Below are positions 54,262-62,027 of a stretch of 64,000 bases of DNA, one piece after another. The position numbers and the translations under genes were made by a program. The DNA is from Gammaproteobacteria bacterium. Lineage in GTDB: Bacteria; Pseudomonadota; Gammaproteobacteria; Burkholderiales; Nitrosomonadaceae. The DNA is taken from the NCBI GenBank assembly GCA_015709615.1, contig CP054179.1:434001-498000 (forward strand), given 5' to 3'. The stretch's first letter is position 1, and each line of letters begins with the position of its first letter. Under the pieces are notes generated by a model. The model ran no database searches and was not told where the DNA came from. It saw only the letters and a program-made list of their open reading frames with translations.

Positions 54262-55227
54262 ATGAAAAACAAATTCGATAGCTTGGAACTAGGACAATTC
54301 ATTCCGCTGCATTACCACCACAACATGCTGAATGACAGCGCCCGCATGAATAGCTTTAAAGAAGCGATTGATTGGGTCGTCAAACCCGGCGCCAAAGTTT
54401 TGGAACTCGGCGGCGGTACCGGTGTGCAATCTTTTTTTGCCGCGCAAAAAGCAGACAAGGTTTATTGTGTGGAGCGCAATCCGGAATTGGTAGAAGCCGC
54501 ACGCGACTTGCTCGCAAAGAACGTCAACGGTGACAAAGTCGAGGTCATTCAGGCGGATGCCATGCACTACCTGCCACCGGAACCCGTTGATGTGGTGATC
54601 TGTGAAATGCTGCACACCGGCTTGTTGCGTGAAAAACAACTGCCGGTGATCGATTCGTTCAAACAACGCTATCTGGAAAAATTCGGCGGCCCGTTGCCGG
54701 TTTTTGTGCCGGAAGCAAGTATTCAGGCGATTCAACCGCTGCAACAAAATTTCCATTTCGAGGATTTCTACGCACCGACAATTCTGTTTCAGCATCCCTA
54801 CAGCACGCAAGAAAGAAGTAAAAGCCTCGGCGACCCGGAAGTATTTCAACTGCTGTCGTATGAAGAACCGTTCAGCCAGACATGCGCTTACGATGGAGAA
54901 ATTCTCATCACCGAAGACGGCCAGCTCAATGCGTTGCGTCTGATTACAAAAAATATCCTGGCGATCAATATGACGGCAGGCAGCACCATCGATTGGCACA
55001 CGCAATATATTGTTTTCCCGCTCACCACGCCACTCCAGGTTTACAAAGGTGATCAGATCGCGATACGTTTCAGTTACCAGGGCGGAGCCCCGCTCAAAGC
55101 GCTATCGGATTCGCTGGAAGTGCGCCATGTCAGCCAGCAGGTTTCGATTTCCCAATTCGCGCTCGACATGATGAATCTCTCCATGCAATTTCAACCTCAA
55201 ACCTCTGACCAAGCCAGCGTTCTATAA
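54262..55227 (+). CDS. Class I SAM-dependent methyltransferase, PRMT-like
   Basis: A 321-residue methyltransferase. SAM-binding motif I 'VLELGGGTGVQSFFAAQKADKVYCVERNPELVEAAR' (about 44-80) is followed by 'VEVIQADAMHYLPPEPVDVVICEMLHTGLLREKQLPV', whose C-E-M-L-H-T-G-L segment resembles the double-E loop region of arginine methyltransferases. The C-terminal half ('TILFQHPY', 'WHTQYIVFPLTTPLQVYKGDQIAIRFSYQGG') looks like the PRMT beta-barrel. The substrate is unknown. ATG 54262 has AGGAAC upstream; the frame runs back to 54199. Confidence 0.82.
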   Translation: MKNKFDSLELGQFIPLHYHHNMLNDSARMNSFKEAIDWVVKPGAKVLELGGGTGVQSFFAAQKADKVYCVERNPELVEAARDLLAKNVNGDKVEVIQADAMHYLPPEPVDVVICEMLHTGLLREKQLPVIDSFKQRYLEKFGGPLPVFVPEASIQAIQPLQQNFHFEDFYAPTILFQHPYSTQERSKSLGDPEVFQLLSYEEPFSQTCAYDGEILITEDGQLNALRLITKNILAINMTAGSTIDWHTQYIVFPLTTPLQVYKGDQIAIRFSYQGGAPLKALSDSLEVRHVSQQVSISQFALDMMNLSMQFQPQTSDQASVL

Positions 55228-55257
55228 ACGACAAGCAACCTGCAACGCCATCAACTC

Positions 55258-55290
55258 ATAAGCCGCCTCGAGCGGCTTATTCTTTCTCCC
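55258..55290 (+). terminator. Rho-independent terminator after the methyltransferase
   Basis: ATAAGCCGC (55258-55266) and GCGGCTTAT (55272-55280) form a 9-bp stem with a 5-nt loop, followed by TCTTTCTCCC. Confidence 0.85.
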
Positions 55291-55455
55291 GTTTCATGGG
55301 GTTATTGGAATACAAAAAGCGATTCTAAAGCCTGAAAATCGCATGCATCGCAATTGATCCCCGCGCCGGATTAATTGCGGTCAAGCACCGCCAAACCGGC
55401 TACAATGCCGGAAAACATATCGTACTGAGCCGATAAAGTCATTGCCGATCCGCAT

Positions 55456-56202
55456 ATGCAAATCCCCTACGAATTTTGGTTGCATCACGCGATTTTCTAC
55501 GCACTGCTGTTTTTAATCCATTATGTGTGCGGATTATGTGTCATTCACCGCAACCTGAAAGTCAACTACACGCGCAAGATCAATCATTTCGCCTTCTTTT
55601 TTCTTCCAACTTTATTGTCATTGATCATTGAATATCCCTACAGCCCGGCGACATTTTTCATCGATCTCCTCTGCGCCTTCGTATTTCTGACATTTTTCAT
55701 CGCACCGCTACGCAATAAATTCAGAACGCTGTTCGTCATGTTCAGTTCGTTTGACCGGCCGGAAGACCGGCCGTGGACGCTAACCTGGCTTTACACCCAG
55801 TTTATCGCCAGCTACCTGGTGCTCATTCCCCTGCTAGCGTACTTCGAAAGCCGCGAAATGCTGCCGCTCATCATGATCATCATCATCGCCAACGGTGTCG
55901 GCGACGGCCTGGCGGAACCTGTTGGCATCCGGTTCGGCACAAGAAAATACACCACCTATGCGCTTTTCACCCGGCAAAAATACGTGCGCAGCTATGCCGG
56001 CAGCGCATGCGTATGGGTCACGACGGTCATCGCCATACTGGCATTTCAACACTATTTCAGCACCACCCAACTCATCGCCGCGCTGCTTCTCATGCCAACC
56101 CTGATTACGCTAGCCGAAGCTTTTTCCCCGCACACCTGGGACAGTCCGCTCATTTATGCCAGCGGAGGCGCATCGCTGATAGGAATTTTTCATTATTTGT
56201 GA
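55456..56202 (+). CDS. Polyprenol/phytol-kinase-like membrane protein
   Basis: A 248-residue protein with about seven TM helices. 'NGVGDGLAEPVGIRFGTRKYTTYALFTRQKYVRSYAGSACVWVTTVIAILAF' (about 140-195) corresponds to the signature of CTP-dependent dolichol/phytol kinases and related cytidylyltransferase-like enzymes (G-D-G-x-A-x-x-V/G-x-R-F-G, then a K/R-S-x-x-G-S motif). It may phosphorylate an isoprenoid alcohol at the inner membrane. The proximity to other lipid genes is not informative. Confidence 0.72.
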   Translation: MQIPYEFWLHHAIFYALLFLIHYVCGLCVIHRNLKVNYTRKINHFAFFFLPTLLSLIIEYPYSPATFFIDLLCAFVFLTFFIAPLRNKFRTLFVMFSSFDRPEDRPWTLTWLYTQFIASYLVLIPLLAYFESREMLPLIMIIIIANGVGDGLAEPVGIRFGTRKYTTYALFTRQKYVRSYAGSACVWVTTVIAILAFQHYFSTTQLIAALLLMPTLITLAEAFSPHTWDSPLIYASGGASLIGIFHYL

Positions 56203-56254
56203 TCCGCTAATCGTTGCGCTACTCTATCAATCATCCAACTAAAAGGCTCCCATC

Positions 56255-58453
56255 ATGCGAAATATCAGAATCCTGACCATGAACATCCAAGCGCAAGCCT
56301 GGCCCGCAGGTCCCCATAGCGACGCCGAGTGGCGCGCGAAAGCGGCGGTCAAAGCGCTCGATCCCGGTAATTTCGCGTTTGACGAGCACCCCGACGTGGT
56401 GGTGTTCAACGAAGCGGATAACGAAGATGCGAAAGAGATTCTGGAGACGGGACTCAAGGACATGTATCCACATTTCATCGTGTCGTTCAACGGCGGCAGC
56501 GGTGATTTGAACGACGGCGGGCTGGCGATATTCAGCAAATTCGAGTTTCGCGAATTGCCGCCATCGGACAATAACTTTTCCAATAATCGCAGCCGGTTTT
56601 ATCCTTATATCAGCGGTCTTTTTTACCCGATGAGCGCGAGCGATGATGGCTTGGCGGAAAAAGGCGTAGCCATTGTGCAGATCAGCACCGGCTTGCACTT
56701 TGAGGTCGTGACCATTGCCTTGACGCACTTACAGGCGTTTTACGACGAAGTCGGCGAACACCACACCATCCGCTTGCGGCAACTGAAAGTCATCGAAGGC
56801 GCGTTGATCGAACTCATCGGCGCGCCGGAAGACAACGCCAATTGGGATAAAGTCATCGTGCTGGGTGATTTGAACATCCGTGGCGATACGCCGCCCTACT
56901 CTACCGATGGCCACGGCGAGTGGACCAACGTGTTTATCAACAACGGCGGCCCGTACAACAACGCCTCGCAAGGCATTCCCTTCCGGCAAAACCAACTGAT
57001 TTTCACCGGACAACTGGTCGACGGCTGGCGCACCTTCATGACGCCGCCGGGCGCTTTCATGGAAGCCGATCCAGGCTTGACCAACACCAATCTGAAAGCA
57101 GGCGAGCATTTGCCGGCGGGATTGAAAGAACGGCTGGATTACATCTGCTTTCCGAAACAACGTACCGATGCAATCGGAGAAACGCCGCGCCGCCTGGTTG
57201 CGCAGCACATGCGGATTCTACCGTCCAATTTCTCAGCGCTGGATTTGACGTTTGAAAGAATCCAAAGCGACCATCGCGGCATTTTGGCGCAAGTACATTG
57301 GCAATTTAAGTACAACACCCCCAACCAAGCCAAACTGCAAGGCGATTTTGTGCATTTCCAAGCACCGGATTCACTGGTCAAAGTCAATATCGCCAACGAC
57401 CTGAAGATTCCTTCCCCCGGCGTGTTTCAATGGATCTACATCCGCGAACCGGGCACCTACACGTTCACTTACTCACCCAATCTCGAAGCTGCGTTTTATT
57501 TTGAGAACGCTATGTCGACCAAGATCGATCCGTACAATCGAGTCAAATGGACAGAATTGGGACTCGACAACGACTGGCTGAACAGTCTGCAACATGAATT
57601 CCAGCTTTCCGAAACAGGCGATCAGGTCGACGTGCACCGGCCAATGTTCATCCGCCTGAAAGCCGTTGAAAGAGAGGATCAATTCACCGGCAATATTGCT
57701 TTTTCCTTCATCAAGCACACCGGCGAGAACCGCTTTTTGGCCATCGGCCTGCAACCGAACGACATTCCCAAAGACCCGCGGCTACCGGTCGGCCAGAAAA
57801 ACGGCAAAAATGACGAATGCTGGTTCCGCGCACCGCTGGCCGAGCAACTATTGAGCGGCAATCCTTACCGGGTGGAGTTTTACATTCAAAACGATTTTGC
57901 ACGTAAAATCCGCCTCAGTCTGTTCGAAGGCATCGCCGCCCCCGCGCCGTTTGAGCAAGTCACCAATGAAGACAAGCTCACCTTGATCGGCTACGACCGC
58001 GCCGCCGATATCCAGGATGTTTACATGTTGCTGGAACGCAGCCAGACAACGGATTTCGAATTCCTCGCCGGTTACCGCTACAGCATTTCCTACCTGAATC
58101 ACCTGGAAATCTACAGCATTGAAGACCAAAGCGGCCTCGGCGCGGACGAAATCCACCTCACCATGACCGCCGACGACATGGCCACCAACTTCCTCGACTT
58201 CACCGACGAAGATTTCGACGATGACGAACGACGGATGCTCAACTCTTATTACCCGAAAAACACCGCATTTAGCAACCGGCTCAACATCACCGTGTTTGAA
58301 CTGGATAGTGGCGATGACGACGACGGCCCGTTCACCGCCACGATTCCGGCGTTGAAAAAAGGTGAAAATACCCGGGAATCGTCGCTCATCATCGAAGCGG
58401 AAGGTGCGGAGTATCAGATCAGTTACAAACTGAGCCGGAATCCGAACAGGTGA
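56255..58453 (+). CDS. Endonuclease/exonuclease/phosphatase-family protein with large C-terminal region
   Basis: A 732-residue two-part protein. Residues 1-345 form an EEP (DNase I/sphingomyelinase-like) domain: 'LTMNIQAQ', the metal Glu in 'VVFNEADNED' (about 51), 'GLAIFSKF', 'IALTHLQAFYD' (catalytic His about 157), 'VIVLGDLNIRGD' (Asp-Asn about 203), 'ERLDYICF' and 'SDHRGILA' (Ser-Asp-His about 338). The 'THLQ' and 'LNIQ' forms resemble neutral sphingomyelinases. Residues 350-732 are unknown, probably beta-sandwich modules with acidic D/E-rich patches ('EDFDDDERR', 'SGDDDDGPF'). No signal peptide is visible. It follows the kinase-like gene by 52 bp and may be co-transcribed. Confidence 0.85.
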   Translation: MRNIRILTMNIQAQAWPAGPHSDAEWRAKAAVKALDPGNFAFDEHPDVVVFNEADNEDAKEILETGLKDMYPHFIVSFNGGSGDLNDGGLAIFSKFEFRELPPSDNNFSNNRSRFYPYISGLFYPMSASDDGLAEKGVAIVQISTGLHFEVVTIALTHLQAFYDEVGEHHTIRLRQLKVIEGALIELIGAPEDNANWDKVIVLGDLNIRGDTPPYSTDGHGEWTNVFINNGGPYNNASQGIPFRQNQLIFTGQLVDGWRTFMTPPGAFMEADPGLTNTNLKAGEHLPAGLKERLDYICFPKQRTDAIGETPRRLVAQHMRILPSNFSALDLTFERIQSDHRGILAQVHWQFKYNTPNQAKLQGDFVHFQAPDSLVKVNIANDLKIPSPGVFQWIYIREPGTYTFTYSPNLEAAFYFENAMSTKIDPYNRVKWTELGLDNDWLNSLQHEFQLSETGDQVDVHRPMFIRLKAVEREDQFTGNIAFSFIKHTGENRFLAIGLQPNDIPKDPRLPVGQKNGKNDECWFRAPLAEQLLSGNPYRVEFYIQNDFARKIRLSLFEGIAAPAPFEQVTNEDKLTLIGYDRAADIQDVYMLLERSQTTDFEFLAGYRYSISYLNHLEIYSIEDQSGLGADEIHLTMTADDMATNFLDFTDEDFDDDERRMLNSYYPKNTAFSNRLNITVFELDSGDDDDGPFTATIPALKKGENTRESSLIIEAEGAEYQISYKLSRNPNR

Positions 58454-58588
58454 AGGTAGAATGCGATTATCTTTTTGGCGGCTTGTTTTCAGCTTGTAGG
58501 ACGGATACCTGAAGGGTGATCTGCCGAATCAAAACTAGCGCTCCATGTCATCCAATGACATTATCATTCTGGGGGTACACTTTCATTC

Positions 58589-58616
58589 CGGAACGCTTTC
58601 AGCTTCTGCCCTAAGC
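58589..58616 (-). repeat. attC-like fragment, truncated at IS481 copy 3
   Basis: 28 bp here match 24 of 28 positions of 60363-60390, the distal half of the attC-like site after the VOC gene. The match ends exactly at the IS terminus at 58617, so the element appears to have inserted into a related site. Confidence 0.5.
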
Positions 58617-59487
58617 TGTAAGAATTTCTAGCGTTGTTTACAGTATTCAGGAGAATACTGTAGATGAACATACACAAACGCACTCGTTTAACATTATTGG
58701 ATCGTCAGGAAATCTGGCGGCTGTATCAAACCCGGCTGTGGAAGGTAGTTCAGCTGGCAGAATACTTTCACGTCAGCCGGCCAACGATTTATGACGTACT
58801 GAAACGAGCCAGACTCCAGGAATTTACTCCGCGTAGCAGTACCAATCAGCGCTTCAAGACACTGCAGTATGGCCTCAAACGTTTGGCTAAAGTAGAGCAA
58901 ACCATCCAGGAACGTCTCAAGCGTGAAGCGAAGCGCTATAACAAATCTTATCCGGGCGAGCTCGTTCACCTCGATACCAAGCGGCTTCCATTATTGAAAG
59001 GACAGTCTGCCAATGAACCTCGCGAGTACCTGTTTGTGGCCATCGATGATTTCTCCAGGGAATTATATGCCGATATCTTCCCCGATAAAACTCAATACAG
59101 CGCCGCTTGCTTTCTCATCGCTACTGTTGCCCAATGTCCTTATCAAATCGATTGCACTTATTCCGATAACGGCACGGAATTTAAAGGAACTGACGATCAT
59201 GCTTTTGTCAAAGCTTGCAGGCAACACGGTATCGGTCAGAAGTTTACTCGTGTCAATCGTCCTCAAACCAACGGGAAAGCTGAGCGCGTGATCCGCACGC
59301 TCATGGACATGTGGCACAACAAATTCTGTTTTAAAGACACTGCTGACCGACGTATTCAACTTGTCCGTTTCATTAACTTCTACAACACCGTCAAACCCCA
59401 TAAGAGTTTGTATAACGCAACCCCTTATGAAATACTCAACGCTTATTTCAATCAACCTCTCTGTAAACAACCCTGAGATTTCTTACA
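58617..59487 (+). mobile_element. IS481-family insertion sequence, copy 3
   Basis: An 871-bp element, the same sequence and ends as copies 1 and 2. The flanking heptamers (CCTAAGC left, CCTTATT right) share only the first three bases, so no clear target duplication exists. The left flank is the attC-like fragment. Confidence 0.93.
58664..59476 (+). CDS. IS481-family DDE transposase (copy 3)
   Basis: The 270-residue transposase has the same protein sequence as copies 1 and 2, with the catalytic triad and helix-turn-helix intact, preceded by the same SD-containing hairpin (about 58639-58662). Confidence 0.95.
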   Translation: MNIHKRTRLTLLDRQEIWRLYQTRLWKVVQLAEYFHVSRPTIYDVLKRARLQEFTPRSSTNQRFKTLQYGLKRLAKVEQTIQERLKREAKRYNKSYPGELVHLDTKRLPLLKGQSANEPREYLFVAIDDFSRELYADIFPDKTQYSAACFLIATVAQCPYQIDCTYSDNGTEFKGTDDHAFVKACRQHGIGQKFTRVNRPQTNGKAERVIRTLMDMWHNKFCFKDTADRRIQLVRFINFYNTVKPHKSLYNATPYEILNAYFNQPLCKQP

Positions 59488-59518
59488 CCTTATTCTTTAT
59501 AGAACTGTCATCACAAGC

Positions 59519-59640
59519 AGGTATTAGATTGATTCACCAAAATTCTTCACTCGCAAAGCATACCGCTCAACTACCGTTTCGTGTAATCAAACCTCGAACC
59601 AATGGATCAACACCCACCATAACAACCCCACTAAAATGCA
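59519..59640 (+). repeat. Diverged direct repeat, left copy
   Basis: Starts AGGTATTAGATT and contains blocks CACCAAAATTC, GCATA-C, TTTCGT, AATGGATC and CACCCACCATAACA. The same ordered blocks with indels recur at 61853-61970. Both copies lie upstream of plus-strand genes (GST and ABC-F). Confidence 0.6.
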
Positions 59641-59672
59641 ATAATGCTTCCGTTATGCAATAAGATGAAAAG

Positions 59673-60290
59673 ATGATTACTTTATATGGCATTGAATGGT
59701 CACGCGCGAAATATGCCTTGTTCACGCTGGCGGAACTGGGCCTGGATTTCCAGCATGTCCGGATCAATCCATTCGAGAAAGAGAAATACGCGCCCGAGTA
59801 TTTAAAGCTGAATCCGCTGGCGCAGGTCCCCACGCTGGTCGATGGCGATCTGGTGCTGACCGAAGCCATCGCGATCAATTTTTATCTGTCGAGAAAGTAC
59901 GGCGCGGGGAAGCTATGGGCGGATCGGCTGGAAGACGAAGCGCAGATCTACAAATGGAGCCTGTTTGCGGTCACTCAAATGGAAACTGCCTGTGTGGATC
60001 TTATTCTGCACCGGAAAGTTCTCGATGCGAAAGTTAGAAATCCGGACATCGTCCAGGCGGCTGAAAAGAAACTGATGAAACCGCTTGAAGTATTGAACAA
60101 CCATCTCGCCGGTAAAGATTTTCTGGCGGCCAATAAATTTACCGTCGCGGATATCAATATGGCCGGTGTTTTGTCCTATGCGCTGGGTGGCGGATTTGAT
60201 TTTTCGCCCTATCACGAGGTGGCGCGGTATTTGGACGCGATTTTATCGAGACCGGCGTACAAAAAAGCAGGAATTATCCCCCACACCTAA
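59673..60290 (+). CDS. Glutathione S-transferase family protein
   Basis: A 205-residue cytosolic protein with a GST N-terminal thioredoxin-like domain ('ITLYGIEWSRAKYALFTLAELGLDFQHVRI', with Ser-Arg at the glutathione-activating place, 'NPLAQVPTLVDGDLVLTEAIAINFYL', cis-Pro in V-P-T-L) and a helical C-terminal domain with 'FTVADINMAGVL' (N-capping Asp). Detoxification or disulfide chemistry is likely; the substrate is unknown. It lies between the IS481 copy and the cassette-like region, on the opposite strand to the cassette genes. Confidence 0.9.
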   Translation: MITLYGIEWSRAKYALFTLAELGLDFQHVRINPFEKEKYAPEYLKLNPLAQVPTLVDGDLVLTEAIAINFYLSRKYGAGKLWADRLEDEAQIYKWSLFAVTQMETACVDLILHRKVLDAKVRNPDIVQAAEKKLMKPLEVLNNHLAGKDFLAANKFTVADINMAGVLSYALGGGFDFSPYHEVARYLDAILSRPAYKKAGIIPHT

Positions 60291-60361
60291 TGCCATCCTA
60301 ACCTACCTTGCTGGTTCTGATGACATGTGTTAATTCATGACTTGGTACCTCTTGGTTGCGG

Positions 60362-60411
60362 GCGGAACGCTTACAGCTTCCGCCTTACGCGGCTTAATTG
60401 AATTGTCAGAT
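60362..60411 (-). other. attC-like recombination site after the VOC gene (degenerate)
   Basis: Read on the minus strand it starts ATCTGACAATTCA, one base off the RYYYAAC core, and ends in AAGCGTTCCGC, where the GTTRRRY core is degraded. The internal CCGC/GCGG pairing resembles attC arms. It begins 11 bp after the VOC stop, the place an attC would have. Confidence 0.5.
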
Positions 60412-60421
60412 CGCTCACCTC

Positions 60422-60907
60422 TCAACCGCGAAATGCCGCTTCGATTGCGGCAATGTCGATTTTCTTCATCGTCATCATCGCGTCGAATGCCCGTTTGGCA
60501 GCTACGCGGTCAGGATTAGTGAATGCTTTCGTCAGGGCAACCGGCGTAATCTGCCAGGAAATACCCCACTTGTCCTTGCACCAACCGCAATCGCTCTCCT
60601 GCCCGCCGTTACCGACGATAGCGTTCCAATAGCGATCCGTTTCACTTTGATCTTCGGTCGCTACCTGAAACGAAAATGCTTCGTTGTGCGTGAACGCAGG
60701 CCCGCCATTGAGTCCAAGGCATGGGATGCCCATGACGGTGAACTCGACCGTCAATACATCGCCTTCTTTGCCCGACGGATAATCCCCGGGTGCGCGATGC
60801 ACTGTACCGACTGACGAATCGGGAAATGTCTCGGCATAAAATCGCGCAGCATTCTCGGCATCGTTGTCGTACCAGAGGCAGATCGTGTTCTTTGCAATCT
60901 GGGTCAT
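60422..60907 (-). CDS. VOC-family (PhnB-like) protein, probable integron cassette gene
   Basis: A 161-residue protein of the vicinal oxygen chelate superfamily, PhnB/'3-demethylubiquinone methyltransferase-like' type: 'NTICLWYDNDAENAARFYAETFPDSSVG', 'VLTVEFTVMGIPCLGLNGGPAFTHNEAFSFQVATEDQSETDRYW', 'GGQESDCGWCKDKWGISWQITP' and a C-terminal 'KRAFDAMMTMKKIDIAAIEAAF'. The function of this subgroup is poorly known. AAGGAGATACAAC before ATG 60907 decides the start. It lies directly behind the attC site at 60971-61030 with its own attC-like site behind it, the layout of a gene cassette. Confidence 0.88.
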   Translation of the reverse strand: MTQIAKNTICLWYDNDAENAARFYAETFPDSSVGTVHRAPGDYPSGKEGDVLTVEFTVMGIPCLGLNGGPAFTHNEAFSFQVATEDQSETDRYWNAIVGNGGQESDCGWCKDKWGISWQITPVALTKAFTNPDRVAAKRAFDAMMTMKKIDIAAIEAAFRG

Positions 60908-60970
60908 GTTGTATCTCCTTTGCGTATAGAGATTACAAGGTTCCACACGCTTCAATGTGTTTCGCATTGC

Positions 60971-61030
60971 GGTCAACACCTGAATTAAGCCGCACCGCAA
61001 AGCGGCGTCGGCTTGAATGAATTGTTAAGC
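60971..61030 (-). other. Integron attC site (60-bp element)
   Basis: Exactly 60 bp, read on the minus strand. It starts GCTTAAC (RYYYAAC consensus) and ends GTTGACC (one base off GTTRRRY). Between them AAGCCG-A-CGCCGC pairs with GCGGTG-CGGCTT, leaving an extrahelical base as in functional attC hairpins. The AATTCATTCAAGCCGACGCC stretch is the same type as the aadA-class attC of mobile integrons. The stop codon of the upstream small gene lies 7 bp before it. Confidence 0.88.
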
Positions 61031-61036
61031 GGCACC

Positions 61037-61222
61037 CTATTGCCTAGTCATATTCGAGCTGTGATAAACCTGAATCTTAGGTTCTCCTGGATTGCTGGAG
61101 CGCTCGAAAAGCAAGAAAACTCCGTCCATCCCTTGATAGTCGGACGACATGCTCATCAGCTTCCAACCTTCTGATTCCCAGTGAGCGACAACCGTTGTCA
61201 TCGCTTCTCGTGTTTGCTCCAT
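61037..61222 (-). CDS. Small DUF4177-like cassette protein
   Basis: About 61 residues starting at ATG 61222; alternatives are GTG 61237 or ATG 61201, the last overlapping the previous stop as ATGA. The sequence 'HWESEGWKLMSMSSDYQGMDGVFLLFER' fits the DUF4177 pattern (helix, E-G-W-x-L, beta, F-x-R). Its start overlaps the end of the membrane gene upstream, so translation is coupled. It ends 7 bp before the attC site, so the two genes form one integron-type cassette. Function unknown. Confidence 0.7.
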   Translation of the reverse strand: MEQTREAMTTVVAHWESEGWKLMSMSSDYQGMDGVFLLFERSSNPGEPKIQVYHSSNMTRQ

Positions 61223-61689
61223 CCCACGCTCATACACTGTATTGATGAGGAGTTCATAGAGCTAGGTCGCGCAGTTTCTTGTGAGGCAACTAATCGATCA
61301 ATCTTAGCCCCTTCCTGCGATAAGATTTTTCCCAGCTCTTGGACGTGAGCATTTATGTTGTTCACTGTTTCGTTTAGATCACGTCCAGCCACGCGCGCGT
61401 TATCTCCAAAATTTGCTCCTAAAGCGTCTACATGAGAGTCGCTGGATTGTGTATTGCCTGAATCGGTCTTTGCACCAAAAAGATATCCAGCAATAGTGCC
61501 AAGAATGCCCATCGCTGCTGTTAGATTATCTGATTTTGCAATTGCTAACAGTGTTGCTAGGACTGCGATTAGCACCAAGCCAACAGCTCTCAAGTTGAGA
61601 GGGCCAAAACCGTCCTTCATCTTCCAAAAGACACCAATGAGCGTCCCGGTACCCAAGACTGCGATGATCCAAAGCGCTTGATAATCCAT
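61198..61689 (-). CDS. Three-TM protein, cassette gene, unknown
   Basis: A 163-residue protein with hydrophobic helices at about 6-22, 35-50 and 58-72 ('LWIIAVLGTGTLIGVFW', 'AVGLVLIAVLATLLAI', 'AAMGILGTIAGYLFGA'), then a Ser/Asn-rich soluble tail with an amphipathic helix ('GRDLNETVNNINAHVQELGKILSQEG'). No family is recognised. It overlaps the DUF4177-like gene by 4-25 bp. Upstream is the palindrome 61714-61733, which contains GTTAGGC on this strand, a core recombination-site consensus. Confidence 0.65.
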   Translation of the reverse strand: MDYQALWIIAVLGTGTLIGVFWKMKDGFGPLNLRAVGLVLIAVLATLLAIAKSDNLTAAMGILGTIAGYLFGAKTDSGNTQSSDSHVDALGANFGDNARVAGRDLNETVNNINAHVQELGKILSQEGAKIDRLVASQETARPSSMNSSSIQCMSVGWSKHEKR

Positions 61690-61713
61690 ACGATCCCCCT
61701 ATGTCTGTTGTGT

Positions 61714-61733
61714 TGCCTAACTACAATTAGGCA
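61714..61733. repeat. Inverted repeat TGCCTAA/TTAGGCA at cassette upstream boundary
   Basis: A 7-bp perfect stem with 6-nt loop. On the minus strand it includes GTTAGGC, the attC/attI crossover consensus, 25 bp before the first cassette gene. It is too short to be a complete attC. It may be a boundary remnant or a plain operator. Confidence 0.4.
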
Positions 61734-61852
61734 TCCAAAATGATGTGATATATTACGTCAAGTATAATAGTTAAACATGCAAAATCCATTTTATCTCATT
61801 ATTTCTTATGTAATTTCCATTGCTTTAAGTTTCACAGCAAAATAGCGCTGGA

Positions 61853-61970
61853 AGGTATTAGATTCACACACAAAAATTCCATACCTGCAATGCATAACCT
61901 CCAATCGCCATTTCGTACAATGGATCGCCAAATCTGTTGATCACCCCCACCATAACCCAGCAATTCCACT
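61853..61970 (+). repeat. Diverged direct repeat, right copy
   Basis: The second copy of the repeat at 59519-59640: AGGTATTAGATT, CACAAAAATTC, GCATAACC, TTTCGTACAATGGATC and CACCCCCACCATAACCC occur in the same order. It lies 57 bp upstream of the ABC-F gene and on the far side of the cassette genes. Confidence 0.6.
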
Positions 61971-62027
61971 CAAAAACGTTTAGAATGTGCGCCCCTTTCT
62001 AGTAACCATCATCCGCAGGTACCCGTT

